NCBI GenBank assembly: GCA_013397845.1
Contig: VZTG01008549.1
Coordinates: 124,001 to 188,000 of the forward strand
Reading direction: 5' to 3'
Origin: Melanocharis versteri
Lineage: Eukaryota; Chordata; Aves; Passeriformes; Melanocharitidae
DNA: 64,000 bases
Shown here: piece by piece, positions 1 to 12,500 of the stretch
Position numbering within the stretch: position 1 is the first letter of the stretch
Layout: every line of letters begins with the position of its first letter
Made by a program: the position numbers and the translations under genes
The notes under the pieces: generated by a model
What the model was told of the DNA's origin: nothing
Seen by the model: only the letters and a program-made list of their open reading frames with translations
Database searches by the model: none

Positions 1-172
1 CTGCCCAGGCTCCCCAGGGAATGGTGACAGCCCCCAGGCTGCCAGAGCTCCAGGAGAGTTTGGTCAGTGCCCTCAGGCACAGGGTGGGATTGTTGGGGTG
101 TCTGTGCAGGGCCAGGAGCTGGACTCAGTGACCCCTGTGAGTCCCTTCCAACCCAGGGTATTCTGTGATTCT
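1..172 (+). mobile_element. CR1 LINE 3' end (cut by window start)
   Basis: Ends with the CR1 hallmark CCCTTCCAACCCAGGGTATT followed by CTGTGATTCT. The remaining upstream part is outside the window. It is an older subfamily than the copies at 2775 or 47359. Confidence 0.8.
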
Positions 173-2068
173 CTCGCAGTGTGCAATATTTAGAAGCATA
201 ATGCTTTTTCTTCTGTATCCTCAGACAGAGAAACCATTTCTTTCCTGCAGGCAATGTGAATACCCGGGCTAACTTTTTGAAAGATCTTACCAAGTATTTT
301 CTGAAGTGTTTGCACAACTGTATGCAAATAGTAAACCAGTGCACATCAAAGAGTGAGCTCATTTGCATCCACGGTATTAAGCAATTCCTATTCATAGAAT
401 ATTCCTGTTGCTGAGAATTTGTGAGAGGCAAAAAATACAGGCAGACCTGCTCTGGCTTATCCTGTTGATGCTGCTTCATGCCCTTACCTTCTTTTTCTGG
501 CTGCAACACCAACGCTGACTTCATAGAGGATCTTAGAGCTTCTCTTTGTTTTGAGTTTGGGTTTTTTTTTTTGTAATTGAAGGGAAATTTTAAACCAATT
601 TTTTTTACAAGTTAAAATACTTGCAGCCCACATTGTTGTTGTATGTCATGAATCATAAAATAAATCCCCAGTGTGATTCATTTAAAACAAAGAATAAGAC
701 TTATTTCAGTGGAGTTTCCACACAATTTTTCATAGTAGAGGTTGCATTAATCCACAGGTATAAATCTTAAACTGAGTGTTCTGGTTAAGTCTTTATTGCA
801 TAAAATTTATTTCAATTTTGGTGAAATCTGAAACATCAGTACTTTTCTTAGATTAAGTGAGAGAAAATGCAGTGTGTTCTACAGATTTATAACATCATAT
901 TAACCTGTCCCCAAATTTCATTCTCACTTCACCAGTTCCTCTTTCTGCGGGAGATGGGAACACAGCAAAATATATTTTTCTTTCACCTGCTTGTGTAGAG
1001 CCATAATTTGGAGTTCAATAGACCTTAAAAACTATTTGGGGGGTTTCAGAAAACACAAACTGGGAATTGTCTGTTTGCTTTGTGGTTTTACCTGCCTCTA
1101 TCATTTTGTATTTTGCAAAAGAGGCACAAAAGATTAGACACTGCTCTTAGCTGTGCTTCCAAGTGATGATTTGCTGGAGATGCCTACAGTGGCGTAAAGC
1201 CCACTTCTTCTTTAACACAGACCTTGACTGCTCAAGCATCATTTTATTGCTATGTATTGATTAAAAGTCTCATTGAAAGATGGGTATTTGGACTGGACAA
1301 AAGGGGAAAAATATTTTTTTCCCAAATGTATACTTGTGTGCATGTGTGTGAGTTTTAGAAATGAGTTTGGATCGTTTAATTATTTTGCAGGGAATCTTAT
1401 GCTGTCTGAAGTCGGAGCAGGGCTCTCGTAGTCAAACCCAAATTGTTCAGAGTGTGGATTCCTTGGGTAGTGCAGTCTTGCTGACTTATGGAGTCTTCTG
1501 AAAATACTGCTGTCTTTGCTTCTGCATGGGGCATTTCTGTCGGCTGGGGAGAGAAGGGAGTAGCCTCCAGTGATGCAAATTGATATGCTACATTTTCTCA
1601 CATTTTCTAAGAAAATAAGACTCTAAGGCCCCAAGGACAGAAGGACAGCTCAGTGTTCTGCATGCAAAGGTTTGAAGCCAGCCTTGGGTTTTTGAAGGCC
1701 ATCTATATAAAAAATTTGCACTGGAATTACCAAAAGCTAATATTTAGGAGCAAATTTCAGTTTTTCCCATTCAATCCTTTGAAAGGGAAGTGAATTAAAA
1801 GTAATGAACAGTAACAAATTACTCAAGCAATAAGGTGAGGCATAAAAAACCCAGTAGCAACTTCATGAGATAGTCATCCTGTTGACTTTCTCAGAATAGC
1901 ATTGGGATTCTGTGGTAGAAGAGGAGAGATAATATAAAATGCCAGGCTGTTTGTATGGTACTTTGACCTCAGAGTTATTCTTCCAGTATTAAGAGAGTGC
2001 ACACAAGTGTTTAAAAAGGAAAGGCATATAAAAACCAGCAATTTAAGATGCAGCTGCATTGCAATTTC

Positions 2069-2593
2069 ATAGGATCACAGAATCAATTACGTTGGAAAAG
2101 ACCTCTGAAATCACTGAGTCCAGCCTGTGACTGATCCCCACTTTGTCACCAGACCAGAGCAGTGAGTGTCACATCCAGTCATTTCTCGAATACCTTCGGG
2201 GACTGTGGCTATACCACCTCCCTGGGCAGCCCATTCAATGTCTAATCATCCTTTCTGTGAAGAATTTCTTCCTGATGTCCAAACTAAACCTCCCCTGGCA
2301 CAGCTTAGGACTCCGTCCTCCTCCTGTCCCTGTTCCCTGGGAGCAGAGCCCGACCCCCCCGGCTGCCCCCTCCTGTCAGGGAGCTGTGCAGAGCCACAAG
2401 GTCCCCCTGAGCCTCCTTTGCTCCAGGCTGAGCCCCTTTCCCAGCTCCCTCAGCTGCTCCTGGGGCTCCAGCCCCTTCCCCAGCTCCGTTCCCTTCCCTG
2501 GACGCACTCCAGCCCCTCAGTGTCCTTTTAGAATTGAGGGATGCAGAACTGGACACAGCACTCAACGTGCTGCCTCACCAGTGCCAAGTACAG
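2069..2593 (-). mobile_element. CR1 LINE fragment, 5'-truncated
   Basis: On the - strand this begins inside the CR1 3' region and ends with the tail seen here as ATAGGATCACAGAATCA. About 185 bp are almost identical to the CR1 copy at 61415-61968, so the two share a subfamily. The open frames over this stretch on both strands are CR1-derived. Confidence 0.88.
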
Positions 2594-2774
2594 GAAAAAC
2601 TTCCAAACAATTGCTTTCATTCCCACTCGTGCAGAGAAGCCTGAGGTTCAGGATTGCTTCTGTGCAACCAGACCTGTCTCATGTGGTGGGTAATTTGTGC
2701 AGAGCAAGGTTCTCTCCATTTTGGAGCAGAAGTCTAGGGAAAACTTTTAGCTGAAATGCAAATTAGGGCATAAC

Positions 2775-3234
2775 TCCAGAGGAGGCCACGGAGATGCTGC
2801 CAGGGCTGGAGCCCCTCTGCTCTGGAGCCAGCCTGGGACAGCTGGGGCTGTTCACCTTCACAAGAGAAGGCTCCAGGAGAGCTCAGAGCCCCTGCAAGGG
2901 CCTCAAGGGGCTCCAGGAGAGCTGCAGAGGGACTGGGGACAAGGCATGGAGGGACAGGACACAGGGAATGGCTTCCCAGTGCCAGAGGGCAGGGATGGAT
3001 GGGATATTGGGAAGGAATTGCTGGCTGTGAGGGTGGGGAGGCCCTGGCACAGGGTGCCCAGAGCAGCTGTGGCTGCCCCTGGATCCCTGGAATTGTCCAA
3101 GGCCAGGTTGGACAGGGCTTGGAGCAGCCTGGGACAGTGGAAGGTGTCCCTGCCCATGGCAGGAGGGTGGAACGGGATGCTCTTTATGGTCCCTTTGAAC
3201 CAAAACCATTCTAGGATTTCATTTTATGATTCTC
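2775..3234 (+). mobile_element. CR1 LINE fragment, 5'-truncated
   Basis: Starts CCAGAGGAGGCCACGGAG, runs through the common TGTCCCTGCCCATGGCAGG motif, and ends with an ATTCTAGGATTTCATT and TATGATTCT tail. It lies head to head with the - strand copy at 2069-2593, with about 180 bp between them. Confidence 0.88.
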
Positions 3235-3293
3235 TAATTGACATCTAGCAGTAGTATTTTCTTCCCTGGGACTTCAAACAGCCTGGAAAAACA

Positions 3294-3341
3294 TGAAGTA
3301 AGGTAAATCTGAAATAAGGTAAATATGAAATAAGGTAAAGA
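3294..3341. repeat. 16-bp tandem repeat, three copies
   Basis: Three successive units of the form GAAATAAGGTAAATAT, with one or two changes each. It lies about 135 bp before the acceptor of the exon at 3476. Each unit contains a GGTAAAT that resembles a donor site, but there is no exon there. Confidence 0.8.
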
Positions 3342-3475
3342 AGTCGTGTCTCAAAAGTCACCAGTTGTTCATGCTGTAATATTTCACTTTCTAAACATTT
3401 TTTTTGGTTTTCTCTCTGGCTGGTTTTGGTGCTGTTTGGTGGCGCGTGTTTCTTTTTTTGTTTGTTTTTCTGCAG

Positions 3476-3592
3476 CTGGAGGACGTCGGTGACATTATTG
3501 AAAAGATTCGCATAGGACACAACGGCGGAGGGCTGAACTCGGGGTGGCACTTGGACCGTGTGAAGATTCGGAGGCTGCTGCCAAACGGGAAG
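3476..3592 (+). CDS. LOXHD1: LOXHD1 exon: middle of PLAT9
   Basis: A 117-nt exon, phase 0 at both ends, encoding 39 residues that begin LEDVGDIIEKIRIGHN and end RRLLPNGK. The acceptor is a pyrimidine-rich tract ending TGCAG and the donor is GTAGGC. It carries the PLAT strand with the metal-loop position GHNGGG, where most sister domains read HDN, and a conserved GWH tryptophan. The first half of this domain must lie upstream of the window; I found no exon for it in 1-3475. Confidence 0.93.
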
Positions 3593-6500
3593 GTAGGCTG
3601 TGAATCCCAGCACATCCCCAGGAGCAGCTGCTTCCATCTCCCAGATTGCATCTTCTGTATACAAAGTGTGATTAACAGTGAGAAACGGCTCCCTGAAGAG
3701 CAGTGCGCGCTAAACGAACTTGCTGGAGCCTGGGGATCTGGGGACAACAGACATGTGTTATCATGTTTTGTTCTTCAAATGTTGACGATAAGGCTCTGCA
3801 ATAATTGCTTTTTTAAAGCTTCGTGTTTTCATGTGTGGCTCTGTTTTGAGGGATCACAGGGAAGGAAGTGGGAAGTGGGCGTACTATTTTAAAATAAAAA
3901 GTATTGTTGCCAAACACGGACAAGAAACAATTTCATCGGTCTCTTAATTCTGGAAGAATAAATGCAAGGAGCCAGTACAATTAAGACAAGTAAAATGCCT
4001 GTCAGTGCAACGTCCTGAATCATGTTTAAAAAGTCAAGTTTGACGGCAGGATTTTTTGCTGTTCATATGAACAAGATTAACACAGTACAGTCAGATTGGT
4101 CACCTTGATCTTGTCCACGTAAGAAAGTGTTCCTCAACCCTGCTTTCAGATGCTGGCTATAGGAACAGGGGTGAATCTGGCTGTGGGGAAATTCAAAAGA
4201 AAATCATCTCTTCACGGCCAGTCCAGAACTGGAGCAGTAGCTTTATTGGGGAAGACCTGGACTCTTTCCCCTTATTCCAAAGGGATGTCAGCTTTTATCT
4301 CCCCTCAGGTCTGCCTCCTCCTCAGGCAACTTCTAATACCAAGTTCTAAAACAACTTGCTCAGTCATGGTGAACCTACTTCTCATCTTGCTTCATCCTTC
4401 ACAACTTACAGGATATGTTTTATTCTCTTTGCTACACAATCAACTCACAGATCTTCCTTGAATCCTCTCCACCACAGAATCCTGGAATTGTTTAGGTTAA
4501 AAAAAACCTTGAAAACCATCAAGTCCAACCATTCCCCCAGCACTGCCAAGGCCACCACTGACCCATGTCCCCAGGTGCCACATCCACACAACTTTTAAAT
4601 TCCTCCAGGGATGGAGTCTTCTCCACTGCCTGGGCAGCCTGTGCCAGAGCTGGACAACCCTTTCTGTGAAGAAATTTTTCCCAATATCCAGTCTAAATCT
4701 TCCCTGGTGCACCTTGAGGCCATTCTCTCCTCCTGTCCCTGTTCCCTGGGAGAGAGCCCGACCCTCACCTGGCTGTCCCCTCCAGTCCGGGAGTTGTGGA
4801 GAGTGAGAAGGTCCCCCTTCATCTCCCGTTTCCATCCTCCTGAACAAGCTTCTTCACAAGCCAATATCCTCGGGTTGTTCCTCGTGGTCACCTTTTTGCC
4901 GGTCTGACGTTATCAGACTCTCGGCGTGCTGCCTAACCCTTGCCTTGTGCAGCTCCATTAGGTTAATGAACAGGTTTACATTGCTTTCAGAGATATTGCT
5001 GTGGGTCACAGGCTGGGGAAGATGAAGAGGGGATCGCCCAAACGTGTGGGAACCGAGGGGAAAGAGATTCCTGGGCTGCCTCTTTCTACACTGGCCTGAA
5101 GCTGAGCGCTTTGGGAAGTGCCTGGGAGCTCCATCTTGGGTGCTCTTCAATGTGCCAGGAGAGGGTCTCGGGGCTGCACCCCCTCCTCAGTCATTGCAGC
5201 AGCTTTGAAGGGCAGATGGTGAGAAACCCGAAGGTGGAGGAAGGGAGGAAAGCCCTGAACGACTTGGGAATGGAGAGATTTACAATTCTGCTGATCTTTT
5301 GATTACGGCATGGGAAAAAAGAAGAAAGCAGAGCGCTGCATGATGCCGCTGATCAGCCGCAGGATATTATGACCTGCCACAGGATAGCAATATGCTGCCA
5401 GCGCTTCTAAAAGCTGTGCTACCTGATTAGACTGCTAAGATGTGTCTAGATGTATCTGTAGAGCTGCAAAAGAAAAATGAGGTCAGTAACTTTTCAGACT
5501 AAATTGAAAGCACTTGGATAGGAAACTAGGATTGTTGCGTGCTGAAAAAACCGTCTTGGCATGCCAATTATATTTGATAATTTTATTTCATTTGTTACAA
5601 CTTGGAGAAGGCAAAAGCACTGACTTTTAGCATACTATCACACCCTGCTTCTAGCTAAGGTCCAGGCTCAGACTCTAACGAAACAAATTCTATTCAGGGC
5701 TGCAAGAGGATTTTACTGTTGGTAATATAAACCAGCGCACTTTGCATTCCTTAAATATTTATACAATCACTAACAGGGAAACCCCAATAAAAACCGTGGC
5801 AATGGAATGGTGATTATCAATAATGATGCAATTAACTCTTGCAGTAAGTGCACATTATGCCCCACTGTGCAGTCGCTCCAGTCCCTAGATATCTTGTTAC
5901 CAAATAAACAGTGTTCGCATCAGCAGCACGTACAGCCAGCAGCATGAATGTTCAGGAGCAGCTGAAAGCTTCAGTGAGAAATGTGGCTGAAGTGGGATCT
6001 CTATCAGGAGGAGAGAGTTTCAGCACTAAAGCATCGTTCTGGAAAGCCCTCTCCTCCCAGCCTGCAGGTATGGAGATAAGCACTGTTCGTCGGCTCGGCG
6101 TACAGTGAGATAATACAGGTTAAGTGGTCAGACAGCCAGTGCAGAAATGAGGAGGCAGGAATTATTAGGTGCTGTATTCTGCTTGTATAGCACAAATAAC
6201 ACTTGAAAGTAAAAGATGTGAAATCATCTGAAGTGCTGCCGGTTTTCTTTGACACCATTTTGTGTGTCACGCTCCAGACCTCCTCACGGAGTTAAACATC
6301 TCTTTCTGGGGTTAAACAGCAGTGCTGCAGGGAGCAGCAGAGGGGAGGAGAAATGGTGTTTCATTAACAGCAGAAGATTTGGGCCGCAGGTACTCGAAGC
6401 ATGATTCTGCTGCAGACTCAAAACACTCAGTCACACAAGCCCCTTGGAGGGGTTCAGCTCCCACAGACCCGCTTCCCTGGGATCTTTGTGGGATGACACT

Positions 6501-9500
6501 GTGACCTGCTCATTCCAGGTTAGCTGTGATCGGGGCGCACATCTGCTCCTGTGTGCACAAGCTATTCCTCCCCAGTGATGGTGTCAGGGAGGGCAGGATC
6601 TGCAGTTCCAGGCAGTACAACGCCGTAATGCACAGTGACAACAATGTTCAAGATTGCTGCAGCGAGATCTATTCCCTTCCTTCACCATATATTAATATTT
6701 AAGTATTTAAATAGTAAAAGTAGCGAGGAAAGGGTCCCGTGTTGGCTTGGTAAATAATCACAGCAGAGTAATTAAGGTGGAAATTATTCAGAAAGGGTGT
6801 CTACCAGAGAGCTGGAGAGGCGCTTTGGATGGGGGCCTGGAGGGACAGGACAAAGGAGAATGGCATCACACTGACAGAGGGCAGGGCATTAGATATTAGA
6901 AAGAAATTCTTTCCTGTGGAGGTGGTGAGGCCCTGGCACAGGTTTCCCAGGGAAGCTGTGGCTGCCCCATCCCTGGCAGTGTCCAAGGCCAAGTTGGACA
7001 GGGTTTGGAGCAACCTGGGATGGTGGAAGGTGTCCCTGCCCATGGCAGGGGGCTTGGAACCGGATGATCTTTAAGGTCCTGTCCAACCCAAACCCCTCTG
7101 GGATTCTCTAACATGCATTAGTATGTTATATATGGAAGTGATGGCACACAGTGCCCTGGGAAGAACAGAAGCCCCTGTGCAGTGTAAGAGAGAAATGATG
7201 AGCTTGTCAGTAAAGAAAGGGCCGGGGGTTTCTTCTGTATTTATTTACTCAGAGATTAAAACTAACTTACTTTTTTTTTTTTCCTCTGTTCAGACTCGTG
7301 GCCTCTGTATCTTGCATGGTGGCTCATGCCCCTCTCTTCATGGAGCCATAGCCTGGGGTGCCCAGCATGCAGAAAGCTGTCTGCATCTTACCATCTTGGA
7401 GGCCTTATGGGAGTCTGTTCTTAATGAATAGTCTGGAATTAATTTTGTTTACCGAGTGGAAAACACATGTTCTATTGTTTTTGTCTGTTTGATGATATAA
7501 ATCATATTTGTTTCCACCAAAGTGAAGTCAAAACAAAAGATCAAAAATTAAATCAGTATTTTTCTCCTCTTATTGCATGTATGGGAATTGCCTGGAACCC
7601 AGTTTGAGTCACAGAATTATAGGGCAAAATCATGAAGTATTGAGCTCAGAAAAATAAAAAAATAGCCCTACTGGCTTCAAAGAAAATGCTGCCTGAATAA
7701 GGGTTGAAGAGAAATTGCAGAGTCTCAGTAAAGCACAGCTTCAGCAGGAATGGTGCAGTCCTGATTAGGAATTTACAAGCTTTAATACTGGGAAGGGCAG
7801 AGATCTACTGGATCATATAGCCACTCTCACACACCCACTGAGAATCCTGTTTCCTGCTGCATGTTCAGTGCTTCTTCTGAGAGTCCTCAGGTGCCCTCTT
7901 TCTGGAGGAAATACATTTCTGTATACTATTTTAGGTCTGCCTCTACACACACACACGCACACATACGTGAGTTGAAAATCCTTGCCTGCATGTCGGAGTA
8001 TTTTCAGAGGGGGAATGGTAGCGTTGTGTTCGTGTTGTTTTGAAGAAATTTCCTCTGTCATGTTTACTCCAGGGCTCGGAAACTGTCACATTTCCATGTG
8101 AAAGATGGCTTGCAAAGTCCGAAGACGATGGCGAGACTGTCAGAGAACTGGTGCCATCTGACATTTTTACTGAAAAGCTCATGAAGGATGGGACACTCAA
8201 GCAGATAGAGGAAGAAGTTGAAGAGCCTTTAGAAGGTAATATAATCCTAGGAGTAGGTAGGGATGATTTGTCTGATTTTTTGGAACAAAGCATTTGGGTG
8301 TGTGGTTCAGTGCAATGCTGGTACAACTGTTCACTTTTCTTTCCCTCCCTGTTCTCTGGCCTCTCTCACACCTGGAGCACTTCCGTGCAATAACATCATT
8401 ATCTTCCTCTGGGGCTTTTAGGAACGTGTCAAAGACACCCTTCCACACCCAAAGGTTGCGTATCTCCTCTGGCACCTAACAAAATTCTTACATGCTGTCT
8501 TCCAGGCTGTGTTAACCTTTTCACTCATTTGCCCAGCTTCAGCAGTCCTGTGCACTCTGCCTCTTCCTTTCCTATCCTTTGAGTCTAATTAATGCTCCTC
8601 TTTCCTCCCAAAGTTTTTTTTGCCCATTGCTCTTCAGGTGCAAATGCATAACCTTTAGAAACCTGGGTCATTGCAGCAACCTTCACCTCATTAAAGTGCC
8701 TCTCAGGAGGAGAAAAAAAGTCTTATTCAGTTCTGAGTTCATCTTACAAAGTGGTGACGTTCAGTGTTTGGCCTTTGTGGTAACTGAAGCAAAGTGAACA
8801 AGAACTGAACATTCATTGCTTCTCTGTATGCCCAACTGTTTTTACCTCTTTTTCCTCTAGAAAAGAATCTCCTTTCCTCACCCAGAGCCCATTATGTCCT
8901 TGAGAGAAGTCATGAACTTCCTCATCCTGAGCAGAGCAAAAGGAATTCAGCTGCCATTTTCATTCTCGACTCTTGCATCTGGCAACAAGATGGTTCAACA
9001 GACAAAATAAGTTCTCTCACTGTTTCTTTTCTTTCAGAGTCCGATTTGCACTTACACTAGAACGTTGTCAGGTTGGAATTAATGTGGATTGTTTTCCATT
9101 GCCAAGGGAAGAGGTGCCTTGCTGGAAGGAAGGCTGGTGTCCTCCTTCCTCCTGCTAGAGACTACATGGTGGCTCATGGGAGATTTCTTTTCTTGCAGAG
9201 GCAAAGGCAATTTTAATATCAATTACTAAGTGGCAAAACACTGGCAAGAGTGGCACAGAGAAGCAGTGAATGCCCTATTCCTGGAAACATTTGAGCTCAG
9301 GTTGCATGGGGCTCTGATAAACCTGGTCTAATGGAAGGTGTCACTGCCCATGGCAGGTGGGTTGGATGAGGTGGCCTTTAAAGGTCTCTTCCAACCCAAA
9401 CAAATTGATGATTCAACGATTCTATGACTTCTAGGTGCCTCCATGACATTTTCCTTAACTAGTTAACTTCTGTTGCTTTACCTTGGACCAGTTGCCATTT

Positions 9501-12500
9501 GTTAATTAACCTAGGTGACTCACTTTTCCTTCTGAAGGCAAAGTCTTGAAACAAGTTTTACAATCTACGGAATAGAATTTTTGGATAATTGAAAGTTTCT
9601 TCTGGTGTGGAGCTAGGGCTAAGTTTGGGGACTTCTGTTTTAGATATAACATATCTGGGACAAGAATTAAATCTTCTGCATGTCTATGAGTCCTCATGCA
9701 TCTTGGGCAGTGGCACGGTGTAAATGACAGTGATGAAAAATTAGCTCATGGTATTCTGACGATCATCTTTTTTTTAATAATGAGCTGCATTTTAGTCCTG
9801 AAGGTCTGTAGAACTAGGAAAGGCCAAAGAGGGATGCATTGACTAATTAGACAATATGCACTGCTTCCTTCATTATTAAAGTAGCAGTTGCCTCTCAAAT
9901 ACGGAGCTGTAACTCTGTAGGACATATGCGAAGAGGCAAACCAGAAAATCCAGCACTGCACATAGTTCTGGTGGATGTTCTCAGGTGATGACTCTGATCC
10001 ATTTCCCAGAGAAATCAATGGAAATCTTTCATGGATGACAAAGCAGAATAGGGTCTGTTTTACTGTGAAAGAAGAAAAAGACAATATAGCAATTTTCTTC
10101 AGCGCTGTTAACGTACACAGAATCCTAACTAAGACTTTCTGCCTTTTGCTCATTTGCATTGCCCTGGGATTTGCAGGGAGGCATTCTCCATGGCTCATAT
10201 GTCATCAGGGCAATCAGAGACTTGTACAGACCCTCACTGTTTTCCTGGAGAGGATGTTTTCAGTGACTGTTTGTTTTCCCCATATAATCGGGAGAAGAGT
10301 AGCAAAATAAAAATAGGAGTATTTAACAGGTTTAGTAAAGCACATTACTAAAGGCTTGATGAGGTTTTATTGTCTCATCATTGAGCAAGCTAAAGAAAAA
10401 GGGTACTTAAGCAGCACAGCTCCAGCCTTTCCTTAATTAAATACTCTCTCAGCAAAAGGACCCAGAAACCTGTTCTTGGTCTGTTTGGGGAATTTATAGA
10501 GATACATGCCATTAATTCCTGTAGTAATTGCACATCTGAATTCCCAGTCTTTGTTTATGGAAGATGGAGTATTAAGGATTCACAGCACTGAAGGTCTTGT
10601 TCTCAGATCTGTCCCTCGAGCCCCTGTGAAAAGGCGCTGAGTTCCCTCACCTCTATCGACTTCCCATGCAGTAATGACCATAATGATTCTTTGCATTTTT
10701 AACCGTGAACTGTGTGATCAAAGCAACGTACAGGCATTGATTAGATGGAGAGAAGGAATGTCAGCAAATGTTAGCCCAGGGAATCTCCAGTGTTCGGATC
10801 AGAAACCTGAAAGAAAAAACATATGTGATTTAAAACCTCCACAAGCGACGAGCAGAAGATCTGGGGAACATTTTCTTAGGTAAATTCAGTACCTAACATG
10901 GATCTTAATATTTCATCTGACCAGAAATCGTTTCTGCTTCTTTTTGCAGTTCACACGTACAAGATCAGCGTGTTCACTGGGGATATCTACGGTGCTGGGA
11001 CAGATGCTAATGTCTTCCTAAATATCTACGGAGACCTGGGGGACATGGGAGAGAGAAAACTCAGTAAATCCGAAACAAATTTCAACAAGTTTGAAAGAGG
11101 ACAGGTACAGATGCAGAGGGTTAATGACACTTTCAGCTTCTCTGTCTTTAACCTATCAAGTCAATGACTGCCTGTATAAGTTGAGTTTTCCTATGAGGGA
11201 TGAATTGATTGATTCCATTTACCACATTCATTACCTCTTAAAATGCTTTGTATGGATTGTCAGCTGGGTATTACAGCTGACAGGCACTGCAGCAAACAGG
11301 CAGATGTTCCTATGAAGTCACTGATGGACAAATTATGAGCTTGGTCCGTGGAAACTGGCTTGAGCTGTGAGCTGCAGGCTCCCACAGTCCCTATACAGTA
11401 GATTTGCAAGTAGACAGTTCATGTTGGAATTCACCACAAAACTTGCTAAATTGCTGGGACTTAAACTATGGCTGTGTTTGAGAAAATAACACCAAGAGTG
11501 ATGCTCTGTGGTCATCCCATGGATCACTTGGATGTAATAGTGGCAAGCATAGTCTTATCTGGATTGTTCATACAAATCTAACTGGATTAGAAAGGGAAGT
11601 ATATCTAAACTTAAAAATCTCCCAGGATTTCAATATTCTAACTGGTTGTAAAAGTGGTGTTTTTTATAGCTCCTCTCCTAGCAGAAGCAGGCTTTAAAAC
11701 ATTTCCCTGAAGTTTTAGCTTACTGATATGCCTCTATAGACTTCTGCAAAGCTTTTAGCTGAACATCGTCCAGCAATATGGAATTTAAACATATGTATTC
11801 TGTAGTCTCCCTCTTTCGCTTTTTTCCAGTAGATGATCTGTTGAGAGTTTGTTAACAGAATCAACTGCTCTTGAACACCCTGCAGGAGGACACGTTCACA
11901 ATACAGGCTGTGGACCTTGGCATTTTATACAAGATCAAGATTCGTCACGACAATAGTATGTTCAGTCCTGACTGGTTTCTGGAAAAAGTGGAGATCCTGG
12001 ATGAAACCACAGAGGAGTCGTTCGTTTTCCTGTGCGAGCGCTGGCTCTCTAAAAAGAAAGAGGACAAAAAGATAGAGCGTACACTTTATGAACAGGTACA
12101 GTTATGGCTCAAAGCAGATTCCACTGCTACTCATAAAAATAAAATTATTGAATATCTGGTTGAAGTCCAAGGCAGCTCATTAGGGACTCAGAAGGCTTTT
12201 GGCTTGTCCAAAGCGAATTTCTGATTTTCAGATGAGAGCTGAAAGTAAGGCCACTCAGCCCATTATTGTTAGCTCTGTAATTTGCAATTTCAACAGAAAA
12301 ATCAAGGAGTGTAAGTGGAACCCTTCAAATGAGAGTTCCCTACCTTGCTGATACACAGCAGAGTATGTTTCCCTGCTGCTGTCCTTGTTTTGCCCACAAA
12401 GCAGGTTAGTAATGGGTCCCGCTCTTCAAAGTCCTCCAACCAGAATATTGGGTCCTTTGACTTCATCCTCGCTTGGACTGGATAGTTTTTTCTTTTCAGA

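Larger units (their letters stand above)
1..3475 (+). other. LOXHD1: Intron upstream of the first exon in the window (partial)
   Basis: Read as the 3' end of a LOXHD1 intron. It holds a CR1 3' end at 1-172, a - strand CR1 at about 2069-2593, a + strand CR1 at about 2775-3234, and a 16-bp tandem repeat at 3294-3341. The rest is AT-rich sequence in which I recognise nothing. Confidence 0.8.
3593..8072 (+). other. LOXHD1: LOXHD1 intron, 4480 bp
   Basis: Contains CR1 fragments at about 4473-4832 (- strand) and 6811-7110 (+ strand), and a CA-rich run at 7945-7974. Elsewhere I see no exon or RNA gene. The adjacent exon sequences are contiguous in human LOXHD1, so no coding exon is expected. Confidence 0.8.
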
